Positions 1 through 8,689 of a stretch of DNA of 64,000 nt are shown here, in pieces. Each line of letters begins with the position of its first letter. Within the stretch, counting starts at the first letter, position 1. The translations under genes were made by a program, and so were the position numbers. The stretch comes from Hoeflea_A sp965216535 (GTDB lineage: Bacteria > Pseudomonadota > Alphaproteobacteria > Rhizobiales > Rhizobiaceae), in contig OZ244175.1 of NCBI GenBank assembly GCA_965216535.1, positions 6,200,001 through 6,264,000 of the forward strand. Reading direction: 5' to 3'. The notes beneath the pieces were generated by a model. That model made no database searches. It saw only the letters and a list, made by a program, of their open reading frames with translations, and was not told the DNA's origin.

Positions 1-1032
1 GTCACCCAGGTGAACGACCGGGGCGGCCTTAAGGTCGATGGCGGCCAGAAGATGATCGAACTGATCGAGTATGATGACAAGACCAACCCGGCCGAGCACC
101 TCAAGGCCGTCCAGCGGCTCGCCACACAGGATGAGGTCGACTTCATCATCGCGCCCTACGGCACTGGCTTCAATGTTGCGGCAGCGCCCATCTACGCCAA
201 ATACGGCTATCCGCAGATTGCCGTCAGCGCCATTACCGACCAGATCGAAACGTTGACCGATCGCTATCCAACGCTTTTCTTCACGCTCGGATCGACGACG
301 GCTTTCGTTGAAGGTGTGCGCGACGTGCTGAGCGACATGCGAGAAGCCGGAAAGATTGGCAACAAGATCGCCATGGTCAATGTGGCCGACGCCTTCGGTA
401 TCGAACTGGCCGAAGCCGCACGTCCGATCCTGACCGACGCCGGTTTCGAGATTGTCTATGACAAATCCTATCCGCTCGGCACGCCGGACCTTTCTCCGGT
501 GGTCAAGGGCGCCAAGGCGACCGAGCCGGATGCTTTCGTCGCCTGGTCCTATCCGCCCGATACGTTCGCAATCACCGAGCAGGCGATCATCGAGGATTTC
601 CCGGTGAAGGCCTTCTACACGGCCGTTGCCACGCCCTTCCCGGCCTATTACGGCAAATTCGGTTCCAAGGTTGAGGGCAATCTCGGCGCCGGAGGCGTGA
701 ACCCCGATACACCGGAGATGCAGGCCTACCGCAAGGCGCACAAGGACATCACCGGCAAGGATGCCGATTACTGGGCCTCTGCCAACACCTATGCCAGTCT
801 GCAGGTCCTTGAACAGGCCATCGAGGGCGTCGGGTCGCTCGACCGGGCAGCCGTGACCCAGTACATCAAGGACAATACGTTCGACACGATCATGGGTCCG
901 ATCAGCTTCGACAATCAGAATTCGGCCAAGTTCTGGAGTGTCGGCCAGTGGCAGGACGGCGTGTTCCGCGGCCTCACCGGCTCCAATGTCGACGGTGCCG
1001 TTCCGGTGATTGAAAAGACCGGCTGGAACTGA
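1..1032 (+). CDS. Branched-chain-type ABC transporter substrate-binding protein, 5' partial
   Basis: The frame is open to the left edge, so the signal peptide and N-terminus are missing and 343 residues remain. The sequence looks like a type-I periplasmic binding protein of the LivJ/HAAT family (Peripla_BP_6): alternating alpha/beta segments such as DFIIAPYGTGF, an inter-lobe stretch around GGVNPDTPEM and a C-terminal NQNSAKFWSVGQWQDG. It is followed by LivH-, LivM-, LivG- and LivF-like genes in the same direction, so it is the periplasmic receptor of that system. The substrate cannot be read from sequence. The downstream aldehyde and alcohol dehydrogenases suggest an aromatic or alcohol-type compound rather than an amino acid (inference). 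Confidence 0.9.
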   Translation, partial: VTQVNDRGGLKVDGGQKMIELIEYDDKTNPAEHLKAVQRLATQDEVDFIIAPYGTGFNVAAAPIYAKYGYPQIAVSAITDQIETLTDRYPTLFFTLGSTTAFVEGVRDVLSDMREAGKIGNKIAMVNVADAFGIELAEAARPILTDAGFEIVYDKSYPLGTPDLSPVVKGAKATEPDAFVAWSYPPDTFAITEQAIIEDFPVKAFYTAVATPFPAYYGKFGSKVEGNLGAGGVNPDTPEMQAYRKAHKDITGKDADYWASANTYASLQVLEQAIEGVGSLDRAAVTQYIKDNTFDTIMGPISFDNQNSAKFWSVGQWQDGVFRGLTGSNVDGAVPVIEKTGWN

Positions 1033-1045
1033 GCCCCGGTCCATC

Positions 1046-1071
1046 ATACCCGGCGCTTTGGCGCCGGGTAT
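1046..1071 (+). promoter_or_regulatory. Strong hairpin between binding-protein and permease genes
   Basis: A perfect 11-bp stem (ATACCCGGCGC / GCGCCGGGTAT) closes a TTTG loop 14 nt after the stop codon. No T-run follows, so it is more likely an mRNA-stabilising or partial-attenuation element than a full terminator. Such an element would raise binding-protein levels above permease levels. The same arrangement recurs at 39430-39463 and 50239-50258. Confidence 0.75.
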
Positions 1072-1094
1072 CCTGACAATACGGAAACTCCACG

Positions 1095-1958
1095 ATGGAC
1101 ATCATTGTCTCCGGGCTGCTGCTTGCCGGCACGTATGCGCTGATGGCGTTCGGCCTCAACCTGCAATACGGCGTTGCCAGGATCATGAATCTGGCCAATG
1201 GTGAATTGCTGGTTCTCGGCGCGCTCGCTGCCTTCTGGCTGTTCACCACGGCTCAGATCAGTCCGCTGGCGACCCTGTTCGTGGTCGCGCCGCTGGCCTT
1301 CATCGGCAATTGGCTGGTCTACCGGATCCTGCTCAGCCCGCTCGTCCGGCGCGCCCACAACCAGGGACAGCTTGAGGTCGATAGCATTCTGGCGACCTTC
1401 GGCATGAGCTTCGCGCTGGTTGGCGTGATGGTGTCCATCCACGGCGAATACTTCACCTATTCCTTCATGGCCGATCCGTTGTCGATCCTCGGCACCACGG
1501 TTGCGCTCAACCGGTTCATCGCCTTCGTCATGGCTGTCATCATCGGCGGCGCACTTTATCTCTGGCTCAATCATTCACGCCTCGGCATGGCGGTGCGGGC
1601 CGTATCGGTCAGCCCACAGGCTTCGGGGTTGGTAGGCATCAACGTGCCGCGTATTTCCGCACTTGCCTTCGCCATCGGCGGCGCGGTGACCAGTGTCGGC
1701 GGCGTGCTGATTTCGACCTTCATCACCCTCGACGCATCGATCGGCGTCATCTTCACCATGAAGGCGCTGATTATCGTCATCATGGGCGGTGTCGGGGATA
1801 TCCGCGGAGCTATCATTGCCGCGATCATCCTCGGCGTCGTCGAGACGGCGGTCGCGACCCTGATCGACCCCGGACTGACGCTGGTCGCCGCCTATCTGAT
1901 CTTCCTGCTGGTGCTGCTTTTCCGGCCGCAGGGCCTGTTCGGTCGGGGGGCGTCATGA
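1095..1958 (+). CDS. LivH-like ABC transporter permease
   Basis: A 287-residue polytopic inner-membrane protein of the LivH branched-chain amino acid permease family. It starts with a membrane helix (MDIIVSGLLLAGTYALMAFG), has the family motif NLQYGVARIMNLANGE near residue 25, and a C-terminal loop GGVGDIRGAIIAAIILGVVE typical of the EAA-like coupling region. Length is normal (about 290). It overlaps the next gene by 4 nt (ATGA), indicating translational coupling with its LivM partner. It should form the translocation pore with that partner and be energised by the two ATPases downstream. Confidence 0.92.
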   Translation: MDIIVSGLLLAGTYALMAFGLNLQYGVARIMNLANGELLVLGALAAFWLFTTAQISPLATLFVVAPLAFIGNWLVYRILLSPLVRRAHNQGQLEVDSILATFGMSFALVGVMVSIHGEYFTYSFMADPLSILGTTVALNRFIAFVMAVIIGGALYLWLNHSRLGMAVRAVSVSPQASGLVGINVPRISALAFAIGGAVTSVGGVLISTFITLDASIGVIFTMKALIIVIMGGVGDIRGAIIAAIILGVVETAVATLIDPGLTLVAAYLIFLLVLLFRPQGLFGRGAS

Positions 1959-2875
1959 CGGCCAATCGCATGGAATTGCCGATCGCGGTTGTCGCGGTCA
2001 TCCTGGCGGCCTGCATCCCGCTTGTGGCCAACGGCTACTGGCTGTCACTTGCCGTCACGGCCGCAATGTATGTCGCACTGGCGACCAGCTGGGCGCTGTT
2101 TTCGGGCCCGACCCACTACATCTCTCTTGCGACGGCAGCGTTTTTCGGCATCGGCGGCTACCTGGTCGCGACCGGCATGAGCGATTACGAACAGTCCTTC
2201 TGGCTGATGGCGCTGATCGCGCCGCTGGTGGCCACTGTGCTGGCCATGTTGATCGGCCTGGCGACCCTGCGTCTGTCCGGCGTCTATTTTGTCATCTTCA
2301 CGCTCGGACTGGCGGAGATGATCCGCAATCTAGTGTCCTGGATCCAGAACAACTTCCTCGGCTCGCGTGGCCTTTACGTGCTGACCGACTTCACCGAGGC
2401 GCATATCTACTGGATGCTGCTCACCGTCGCGGCGGTCGTCTACTTCCTTGGTTGGGTGTTGCAGCAATCGCGTCTTGGTTTCGCATTGCGCATCATCGGC
2501 AACGATGAGACCGTCGCCCGGCATGTGGGCATCAACACCGCCTGGTCGAAGGTGGTGCTGTTCATGACCACCGGCTTCGTCGGCGCTCTGGTCGGCGCCA
2601 TCATCGCCCCGCGCTATTCCTATATCGAACCCAACCAGGTGTTTTCGCCGGAGCTGAGCTTCCTGGTCGTCATCATGGCGCTGCTGGGCGGATCGCACCG
2701 GCTGTGGGGGCCGCTGATCGGCGTCATCCCGTTCACGCTGCTATGGGAGGTGATCACCATCTCCTTCCCCAATTACACGACCCTGTTTCTTGGACTGACC
2801 TTCCTGGTGATCGTCTATTTCATCCCCAACGGCATCGTCGGTCTGGTGGAAAAACTGGCGAGGACGGCACGATGA
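1955..2875 (+). CDS. LivM-like ABC transporter permease
   Basis: A 306-residue LivM-family permease with about eight or nine hydrophobic segments. The family hallmarks are FSGPTHYISLATAAFFGIGGY near residues 49-69 and GGSHRLWGPLIG near residue 246. It pairs with the LivH-like protein encoded immediately upstream (4-nt overlap) and is itself overlapped by 4 nt by the ATPase gene. This tightly coupled arrangement is typical of a complete LIV-type importer. Confidence 0.92.
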   Translation: MTANRMELPIAVVAVILAACIPLVANGYWLSLAVTAAMYVALATSWALFSGPTHYISLATAAFFGIGGYLVATGMSDYEQSFWLMALIAPLVATVLAMLIGLATLRLSGVYFVIFTLGLAEMIRNLVSWIQNNFLGSRGLYVLTDFTEAHIYWMLLTVAAVVYFLGWVLQQSRLGFALRIIGNDETVARHVGINTAWSKVVLFMTTGFVGALVGAIIAPRYSYIEPNQVFSPELSFLVVIMALLGGSHRLWGPLIGVIPFTLLWEVITISFPNYTTLFLGLTFLVIVYFIPNGIVGLVEKLARTAR

Positions 2876-3603
2876 CTTCGGCACGAACCGTCCTCACGGT
2901 CGACAATGTGACCCGCCGCTTCGGTGGCCTGGTGGCTGTCGATTCCATGAGCTTTTCCGTCGGCCAGCATGAGGTGCTCGGCATCATCGGGCCCAACGGC
3001 TCCGGCAAGACGACAATGATGAACCTCATCTCGGGCGCCCTGCGGGTTTCCGCCGGACGCATTGCCATGGGCGAGCACGTCCTGAGCACCGCACCCGCCC
3101 ACCATGTTGCCCGCTGGGGTGTCGCGCGAACCTTTCAGCTGGTGCGGATCCTCCCGAGCCTGTCGATCATCGAAAATGTCATGGCGGGCGCCGCCTTTGG
3201 TCACCGACCGCAATGGGGCGCGACGGCACGCGACCGCGCCACGCGCCTGCTGGCCCGCGTCGGGCTCGAGGGACAGACCCACGTCGACGCCTCCGCGCTC
3301 ACCTATATCGACCAGAAACGCCTCGAACTTGCCCGAGCCCTGGCCTCCGATCCGGAGATCCTGCTGCTTGATGAATGGCTGGCCGGCCTGAACCCGACGG
3401 AACTGCAAGTCGGCATCGACCTGATTGCCGACCTGCGACGCGAGGGCCGAACCATCATTCTGGTCGAGCATGTGATGGACGCCATCCGTTCGCTCTGCGA
3501 CCGCTGCGTGGTGATGAATTCCGGCGCAAAGATCGCTGAAGGAACGCCCGCAGACGTGCTTTCCGACCCGGAAGTGATCCGCGCCTATCTGGGGGACGAA
3601 TGA
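2872..3603 (+). CDS. LivG-like ABC transporter ATPase with atypical signature motif
   Basis: The start ATG at 2872 overlaps the livM-like stop, giving 243 residues; a longer frame upstream lies inside the permease gene and is not used. Walker A is GPNGSGKT (about 40-47) and Walker B is ILLLDEWLAGLNP. The ABC signature is unusual: where LivG proteins normally read L-S-x-G-x-Q, this protein reads LTYIDQKRLELARAL, so the signature glycine is not obvious, and the residue after the catalytic Asp-Glu is Trp rather than Pro. The protein should still be one of the two cytoplasmic ATPases of this importer, probably paired asymmetrically with the next gene product. Confidence 0.9.
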   Translation: MTSARTVLTVDNVTRRFGGLVAVDSMSFSVGQHEVLGIIGPNGSGKTTMMNLISGALRVSAGRIAMGEHVLSTAPAHHVARWGVARTFQLVRILPSLSIIENVMAGAAFGHRPQWGATARDRATRLLARVGLEGQTHVDASALTYIDQKRLELARALASDPEILLLDEWLAGLNPTELQVGIDLIADLRREGRTIILVEHVMDAIRSLCDRCVVMNSGAKIAEGTPADVLSDPEVIRAYLGDE

Positions 3604-4754
3604 TGCTGGAGGTCCGTGATCTTTCCGTCACCTACGGCCGCCACCGGGCGCTGGCCGATATCGGGATCGACGTCCGGCAAGGCGAAATCGTCGTCATCCT
3701 CGGTGCCAATGGTGCCGGCAAGAGTTCCTTGCTGCAGGCGATCGCCGGCATGTCGGAGGGGACGGTTGCCGGAACCGTGACGCTCGACGGTGCTCCCTTG
3801 CTCGGGCTCGGGGCCGATGAGATCGTTGAGCGCGGAATTGCCTATGTGCCGGAAGGGCGCGGTATTTTCGGCGACCTGTCGGTGGGTGAAAATCTGACAC
3901 TCGGTGCCTATTCGGCACGGGCCCGGGCTCGCGAAAGCGAGAACATGCGCGCCGTGCTTGAGCTCTTTCCGAAACTCGCCGAACGCCGCAAACAGATCGC
4001 CCGCACCATGTCGGGTGGCGAACAGCAGATGGTGGCCATCGGCCGGGCGATCATGTCCGACCCGGACATCCTGATGCTCGACGAGCCGTCTCTCGGCCTG
4101 TCGCCGCTTTTGTGCAAGGAGCTTTTTCACAATCTCTCCGAGATCCGGTCCACCGGGCTTGGAGTGCTGCTGGTGGAGCAGAATGCGAAACAGAGCCTGG
4201 CGATCGCCGACCGCGGCTACCTGCTCGAAAATGGCGGCATCATCGGTGAGAACGACGCCGAGTCGATGCTGAATGACCCCGCCGTTCAGGCTGCATATCT
4301 CGGGGGCGCGGCAGGTCACACGGAATCCAAGTCCGCTTCATCTCCAGGCAAGGCCGCATCGAAGCCGAGTTTCGTTCGACCGCAGCCCGTCACAGATCCG
4401 GGACGAAGCGCCGACGACCTCGCAGGAGAGGCCATTTCCGGTCTCGTGCGGCGAGCTGCCGAACGGGCCACACCACCACCCTCCCCGGCCGTCCTTCCAC
4501 CGAAGCAAACGGTGCGTTCCGAATCGGCGGAAACCGACCGCCCCAACGAACGCGATCCGGATATCGCCCGGCTGTTGCGCGAAATTGAAGAAGCGGCGGA
4601 ACGCGCCCGCTCAGGAGACAGTCCACCTGTCTCGAGCCGCCCGGCTCCAAAAACCGAACCCGAAGGTCCACTGCCCGAAATCAAGGTCTGGCGCCGCAAT
4701 CCGATCGAAGTCTGGAAGCGCGGCCCCGATGGCAAACTCAGGAAGGGAAAGTAG
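3600..4754 (+). CDS. LivF-like ABC transporter ATPase with long C-terminal extension
   Basis: This 384-residue protein starts with a standard LivF domain: Walker A GANGAGKS (about 35-42), signature MSGGEQQMVAIGRA, Walker B ILMLDEPSLGL, ending near residue 235 (PAVQAAYLGG). LivF proteins normally stop there. Here about 148 further residues follow, rich in Pro, Ser, Arg and Glu, with an acidic/basic helix (REIEEAAERARSG) and a conserved-looking basic tail (IKVWRRNPIEVWKRG). The frame is uninterrupted and ends 1 nt before the aldehyde dehydrogenase start, so a frameshift fusion is unlikely. The tail is probably disordered; its role is unknown. Confidence 0.88.
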   Translation: MMLEVRDLSVTYGRHRALADIGIDVRQGEIVVILGANGAGKSSLLQAIAGMSEGTVAGTVTLDGAPLLGLGADEIVERGIAYVPEGRGIFGDLSVGENLTLGAYSARARARESENMRAVLELFPKLAERRKQIARTMSGGEQQMVAIGRAIMSDPDILMLDEPSLGLSPLLCKELFHNLSEIRSTGLGVLLVEQNAKQSLAIADRGYLLENGGIIGENDAESMLNDPAVQAAYLGGAAGHTESKSASSPGKAASKPSFVRPQPVTDPGRSADDLAGEAISGLVRRAAERATPPPSPAVLPPKQTVRSESAETDRPNERDPDIARLLREIEEAAERARSGDSPPVSSRPAPKTEPEGPLPEIKVWRRNPIEVWKRGPDGKLRKGK

Positions 4755-4755
4755 C

Positions 4756-6216
4756 ATGGCACGCCAGTTCGAATCCTACTATGCCGGAGGCTCGTGGCGC
4801 CCGGCGCCATCCCGTTTCCAGGATTTCAATCCGGCCGACGGATCCGTTTGGGCCGAAGTCGCCGATGCAAGTCTCGCCGAGGTGCGTTCGGCGATCGATG
4901 CCGCCCAGGCGGCCTTTGCGGACTGGTCGGCACGGCCGTTTCACGAGCGCGCCCACTATATGCTCAAGGTCGCCGACGCCTTCGAAGCCCGCCGCGCCGA
5001 TCTGGTACGGGCGCTGCAGGAGGAAGGCGGCGGTTGGTTCGGCAAGGGCATGTTCGAATCCGGCTACGTGCCGGAGGTTTTCCGGGCCGCAGCTGCCATG
5101 AATTATGCACCGATCGGTGAAATCATGCCGTCCGAGCACCACAAGGTCTCGATGGCCATGCGGCGGCCGATGGGCGTCATCACGGTGATCTCGCCGTGGA
5201 ATTTTCCCTCCCTTCTCACCTCTCGCGGCCTCGCTTTCCCAATTGCCGCAGGCAACACGGTGGTGCTCAAGCCCTCGGAGGAAACGCCCTATACGGGAGG
5301 CCTGATCTTCGCCGAGATTTTCGAGGAGGCCGGCGTTCCGGCTGGCGTACTCAACGTCGTCACATGTTCCCGGGACAACCTGGCCAATATCGGCGATGAG
5401 CTGGTCGAGAACCCGAAAATCAAGGGCATCTCGTTCACTGGTTCGACTCCCGTCGGCCGCATGATCGCTGCGCGTGCGGGAGCGCACCTGAAAAAAGCCT
5501 GTGTTGAACTTGGCGGCAAGGATGCCCTGATCATCTGCGACGACGCCGATTTCGAACGCGCGGTGGGTGCTGCCAATTTCGGCAGCTTCATGCATCAGGG
5601 GCAGATCTGCATGAGCGTCGAGAAGGTGCTGGTGCAGGACACGCTCTACGACCGTTTCCTGCCGGCCTTTGTCGAACGGGCCGGACGCCTCAAGGTAGGC
5701 GATCCTTCCGCGGACCAGGGTCATGTGATCGGGCCGCTGATCAACGACAAGCAGGTGGCCAGGGTCAAGGCGCAGATCGACGATGCCATTGAGAAAGGTG
5801 CGCGGGTCGAACTGGGCGGCGGCGTCGATGGCCGTTTCGTCGAGCCGACGATCCTGACCGGCGTGACACCCGAGATGCTGATCTACCGCGAGGAGACCTT
5901 CGGCCCCGTGGTGCCCGTCATTCCCTTCCGCACCGACGACGAAGCGATCGCGATTGCCAATGAAAGCGAATACGGCCTTTCGTCCGGTGTCATCACCCGC
6001 GACGAGAGCCGCGGCCTGGCGATCGCCAGCGCTCTCGAAACCGGCATGTGCCACATCAACTGCTCTTCGGTGAATGACGAACCGCATGTGCCCTTCGGTG
6101 GTTCCAAGTCTTCCGGCGTCGGACGGCACGGCGGTCGCTGGTCGACCGAAACCTTTACCGAAACTCGTTGGATCACGCTGGAGCGTGGTGGCCGACCCTA
6201 TCCGCCCGCATTTTGA
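4756..6216 (+). CDS. Aldehyde dehydrogenase, aromatic/vanillin-type
   Basis: The NAD(P)-dependent aldehyde dehydrogenase superfamily enzyme has 486 residues from the ATG at 4756; the open frame upstream overlaps the ATPase gene and is not coding. The cofactor motif PWNFPSLLTSRGLAFPIAAG, catalytic-base region CVELGGKDA and nucleophile region HQGQICMS are intact. The C-terminal block (CHINCSSVNDEPHVPFGGSK, then GRWSTETFTETRWIT) resembles the benzaldehyde/vanillin dehydrogenase branch. It begins 1 nt after the transporter ATPase and is followed 12 nt later by an SDR. A role oxidising an aldehyde formed by that SDR from an imported alcohol is inferred. Confidence 0.9.
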   Translation: MARQFESYYAGGSWRPAPSRFQDFNPADGSVWAEVADASLAEVRSAIDAAQAAFADWSARPFHERAHYMLKVADAFEARRADLVRALQEEGGGWFGKGMFESGYVPEVFRAAAAMNYAPIGEIMPSEHHKVSMAMRRPMGVITVISPWNFPSLLTSRGLAFPIAAGNTVVLKPSEETPYTGGLIFAEIFEEAGVPAGVLNVVTCSRDNLANIGDELVENPKIKGISFTGSTPVGRMIAARAGAHLKKACVELGGKDALIICDDADFERAVGAANFGSFMHQGQICMSVEKVLVQDTLYDRFLPAFVERAGRLKVGDPSADQGHVIGPLINDKQVARVKAQIDDAIEKGARVELGGGVDGRFVEPTILTGVTPEMLIYREETFGPVVPVIPFRTDDEAIAIANESEYGLSSGVITRDESRGLAIASALETGMCHINCSSVNDEPHVPFGGSKSSGVGRHGGRWSTETFTETRWITLERGGRPYPPAF

Positions 6217-6228
6217 GGAGAAACATCC

Positions 6229-7038
6229 ATGTCCGATCTCAGTTGGGCTGAAGGCAAGCTGCTGAAAGACAAACGCATCGTGGTGACCGGTTGCTCCTCG
6301 GGGATCGGCCTTGAAACCGCACGAACCATCAAGAAACTCGGTGCTGAGGTCATTGGTGTCGACGTCACCAAAACAGAAGACTACGTCGACGAACTCTACG
6401 TCGCCGACCTCTCCGACCGGCAGACGATCAAGGCGCTGGTCGAAGCCCTGCCCGGCGGCATCGACGGTCTTGCCAATGTAGCCGGTCTGCCGCCGACCGC
6501 GCCGGCAGACAAGGTCATCCTCGTCAACCTCGTCGGCCTGCGCTTCCTGACCGAGAGCCTGATCCCGAAACTCAACGACGGGGCATCGATCGTCAATCTA
6601 GCGTCACTGGCGGGTTTCGGTTGGCCGCAGGCGATGGAGACGGCGCTGGCCGCCGATGAATTGGAATTCGAAGACGTCGAGAACTTCATCCAGCGCCATC
6701 GCGTCGGCAACGACGGCGGTCGCAGCTACTTCTTTTCCAAGGAAGCGCTGATCGTCTGGACCATGAAAAACCGCTGGACCTGGCGCGATCGCGGCATCCG
6801 CATGAACGCGGTGTCGCCGGGACCGGTCGACACGCCCATACTCAAGGACTTCATCGAGACGCTGGGCGCACGTGCCGAAGAAGACATGCGCGTCATGGAC
6901 CGGCCGGGCCATGCGGATGATATTGCGCCGGTCGTGGCGTTCCTTTTGTCGGATATGTCGCGCTGGATGCGTGGCACCAATGTCCATGTCGACGGAGGCA
7001 TGTCTTCGCATGTCCTGTCCGGGATGCATCAGTTTTAG
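6229..7038 (+). CDS. SDR-family dehydrogenase, 3-alpha-HSD / coniferyl-alcohol-dehydrogenase-like
   Basis: A 269-residue short-chain dehydrogenase. The NAD-binding motif TGCSSGIG lies near residues 20-27, NVAG near 84, the active-site Ser is in IVNLASLAG and the Tyr-Lys pair is in YFFSK. The reduced N-terminal core and C-terminal VHVDGGMSSHVLSGMHQF match the group containing 3-alpha-hydroxysteroid and coniferyl alcohol dehydrogenases. A GAGGAGAAAC ribosome site precedes the ATG. Being between the aldehyde dehydrogenase and the flotillin gene on the same strand, it probably acts with the former on an imported (aromatic?) alcohol. Substrate is inferred from context only. Confidence 0.88.
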   Translation: MSDLSWAEGKLLKDKRIVVTGCSSGIGLETARTIKKLGAEVIGVDVTKTEDYVDELYVADLSDRQTIKALVEALPGGIDGLANVAGLPPTAPADKVILVNLVGLRFLTESLIPKLNDGASIVNLASLAGFGWPQAMETALAADELEFEDVENFIQRHRVGNDGGRSYFFSKEALIVWTMKNRWTWRDRGIRMNAVSPGPVDTPILKDFIETLGARAEEDMRVMDRPGHADDIAPVVAFLLSDMSRWMRGTNVHVDGGMSSHVLSGMHQF

Positions 7039-7054
7039 AGCAGGGAGATCAACG

Positions 7055-8668
7055 ATGGCCTCGTTTATCACATTCCTCATCGTCGTTCTTGTCCTGGCGG
7101 CCATTGTCGTGGTGCTGGTTGCCTACTTTTTCCACCGAGCCTCGCGGGAAGTCAGCCTGATCAGAACCGGTGCTGGCGGCCGCAAGGTCGTCATGGACGG
7201 CGGCGTTCTCGCCCTTCCCTATTTTCACGAGGTGACACGCGTCAACATGCAGACGCTGCGGCTGGAAATCCGTCGCGAGGGTGAGCAGGCGCTCATCACC
7301 AAGGACAGGCTGAGGGTCGACGCCGGGGTGGAATTCTACGTTTCGGTGCTATCCGATCCCGAGGCCATCGCCCGCGCCTCGCAGACGCTCGGCGACCGGA
7401 CCTTTCGGGCTGACAGCCTGCGCGACCTGATCGAGGGCAAGCTGGTCGACACGCTACGCGCCGTCGCGGCCCGTATGACCATGGACGAATTGCACGAAAA
7501 CCGTGCGGATTTCGTCCACGAAGTACGAGACACCCTCAACGAACCGCTGTCGCGCAACGGCTTGGCCCTCGAAAGCGTCTCACTGACGGCGCTCGACCAG
7601 ACGCCCTTCGATGCGCTCGATGAGAACAACGCCTTCAACGCCGTCGGCATGCGCAAGCTGGCCGAGGTCATCGCCACCTCCAAGAAGGAACGGGCGGCGA
7701 TCCAGTCGGACGCCGACGTGGCGGTTCACCGCTCCTCGATGGAAGCGTCCAAACGCAAGCTTGAAATCGATCTGGAACAGCAGGAAGCGCAAATTCGTCA
7801 GTCGCTGGAGCTGGAGCGGCTGCGAGCAGAACAGCTCGCCGAAATCGCCTCCAACAAGGCCGCCGGAGAACGCAGCGCCAGCGAAGCGCGGATCGAGATG
7901 GAACGTGGCATCCGCACCGCCGAACTGGCGCGCGAAAAGGCAGTGCGGGAAGCCGAGATTGCCCAGGCACAGGCCCTCGAAATGGCCGAACAGGATCGCG
8001 CCATCGCCGTCGCCAAGAAGACAGAAGCAGAGAGCAAGGCAATCGCCGCTGCCGACATGGCCCGAGCGGAAGCGGTTTCCGCCGCCGAGGCAATCGCATC
8101 CGCCCGCGCCGTGGCGGAGGCCGAACGCAAGAAAAAGATCGCACTTCTTGCCTCTGAGCAGGACAACGAAGTGCATGCAGGCCGGCTGACCTCGCGGGCC
8201 CGCGCAGAGGCCGAGGCATCGGTGGAAAAATCCAAGCAGACCTTGGAGGAGGCGAAGGCGGAAGCGGAAGCTTCGGCCCTTCGTATCGCCACGCTCAAGG
8301 ACGAGATGGCGGTTCGAGCGGACGGGCAGAAGGCCCTCAACGAGGCCGAAAACGTGTTCAATGCGGAAATCATCGGCCTCAAGCGCGATATCGCCCGGCT
8401 CGAAGCGCTGCCCAAGGTGGTGGAACAGATGGTTAAACCGGCCGAAAAGATCGATTCCATCCGGATCCATCACATTGGTGGCGGCCTGACGCCGGCTGGC
8501 GCTGCCGATGGATCAGGCAAGCCGCCCGTCAATCAGGCGCTGGATTCGATCATGGAAATGGCGGTTCAGTTGCCGGCGCTGAAGAAGATCGGCAAGGAAC
8601 TCGGAATCAGCGTTGAGAAGGGCCTCACTGGCTTGGCGGACGACGAGGAGGATGAGGCGAAGAACTGA
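7055..8668 (+). CDS. Flotillin/SPFH-domain membrane protein (YqiK-like)
   Basis: The ATG at 7055 (AGGGAGATCAACG upstream) gives 537 residues; an upstream extension would run through the SDR gene. Residues 4-26 form one membrane anchor, followed by an SPFH/Band-7 domain to about residue 190. A long Ala/Glu/Lys-rich coiled coil (about 195-460, with repeated AEA/AREKA segments) comes next, then a short acidic tail. Flotillins oligomerise into membrane scaffolds, but a client protein cannot be deduced. It lies 16 nt after the SDR gene and may be co-transcribed with it. No NfeD-like partner is adjacent. Confidence 0.88.
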   Translation: MASFITFLIVVLVLAAIVVVLVAYFFHRASREVSLIRTGAGGRKVVMDGGVLALPYFHEVTRVNMQTLRLEIRREGEQALITKDRLRVDAGVEFYVSVLSDPEAIARASQTLGDRTFRADSLRDLIEGKLVDTLRAVAARMTMDELHENRADFVHEVRDTLNEPLSRNGLALESVSLTALDQTPFDALDENNAFNAVGMRKLAEVIATSKKERAAIQSDADVAVHRSSMEASKRKLEIDLEQQEAQIRQSLELERLRAEQLAEIASNKAAGERSASEARIEMERGIRTAELAREKAVREAEIAQAQALEMAEQDRAIAVAKKTEAESKAIAAADMARAEAVSAAEAIASARAVAEAERKKKIALLASEQDNEVHAGRLTSRARAEAEASVEKSKQTLEEAKAEAEASALRIATLKDEMAVRADGQKALNEAENVFNAEIIGLKRDIARLEALPKVVEQMVKPAEKIDSIRIHHIGGGLTPAGAADGSGKPPVNQALDSIMEMAVQLPALKKIGKELGISVEKGLTGLADDEEDEAKN

Positions 8669-8682
8669 GCGTCCTTCGCCTC
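8654..8682. terminator. Inverted repeat between convergent genes, weak terminator candidate
   Basis: GAGGCGAAG and CTTCGCCTC form a perfect 9-bp stem around an 11-nt loop that contains the flotillin stop codon. It sits between two convergent genes, but there is no T-tract on either side, so termination strength is uncertain. Confidence 0.35.
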
Positions 8683-8689
8683 TTCAAGC

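Noticed and set aside
4305..4754. Frameshift or gene fusion as the cause of the LivF-like tail
   Set aside because: The frame is open without interruption, the composition is consistent, and the next gene starts 1 nt after its stop; no separate domain is recognisable in the tail.
4273..4755. N-terminal extension of the aldehyde dehydrogenase frame
   Set aside because: The extension overlaps the ATPase tail, has no aldehyde-dehydrogenase character, and an ATG with normal family N-terminus exists at 4756.
4738..6129. A 463-codon minus-strand open frame opposite the aldehyde dehydrogenase
   Set aside because: It is fully antisense to a strong, motif-complete gene and has His/Arg/Asp-rich composition typical of antisense frames in high-GC DNA.
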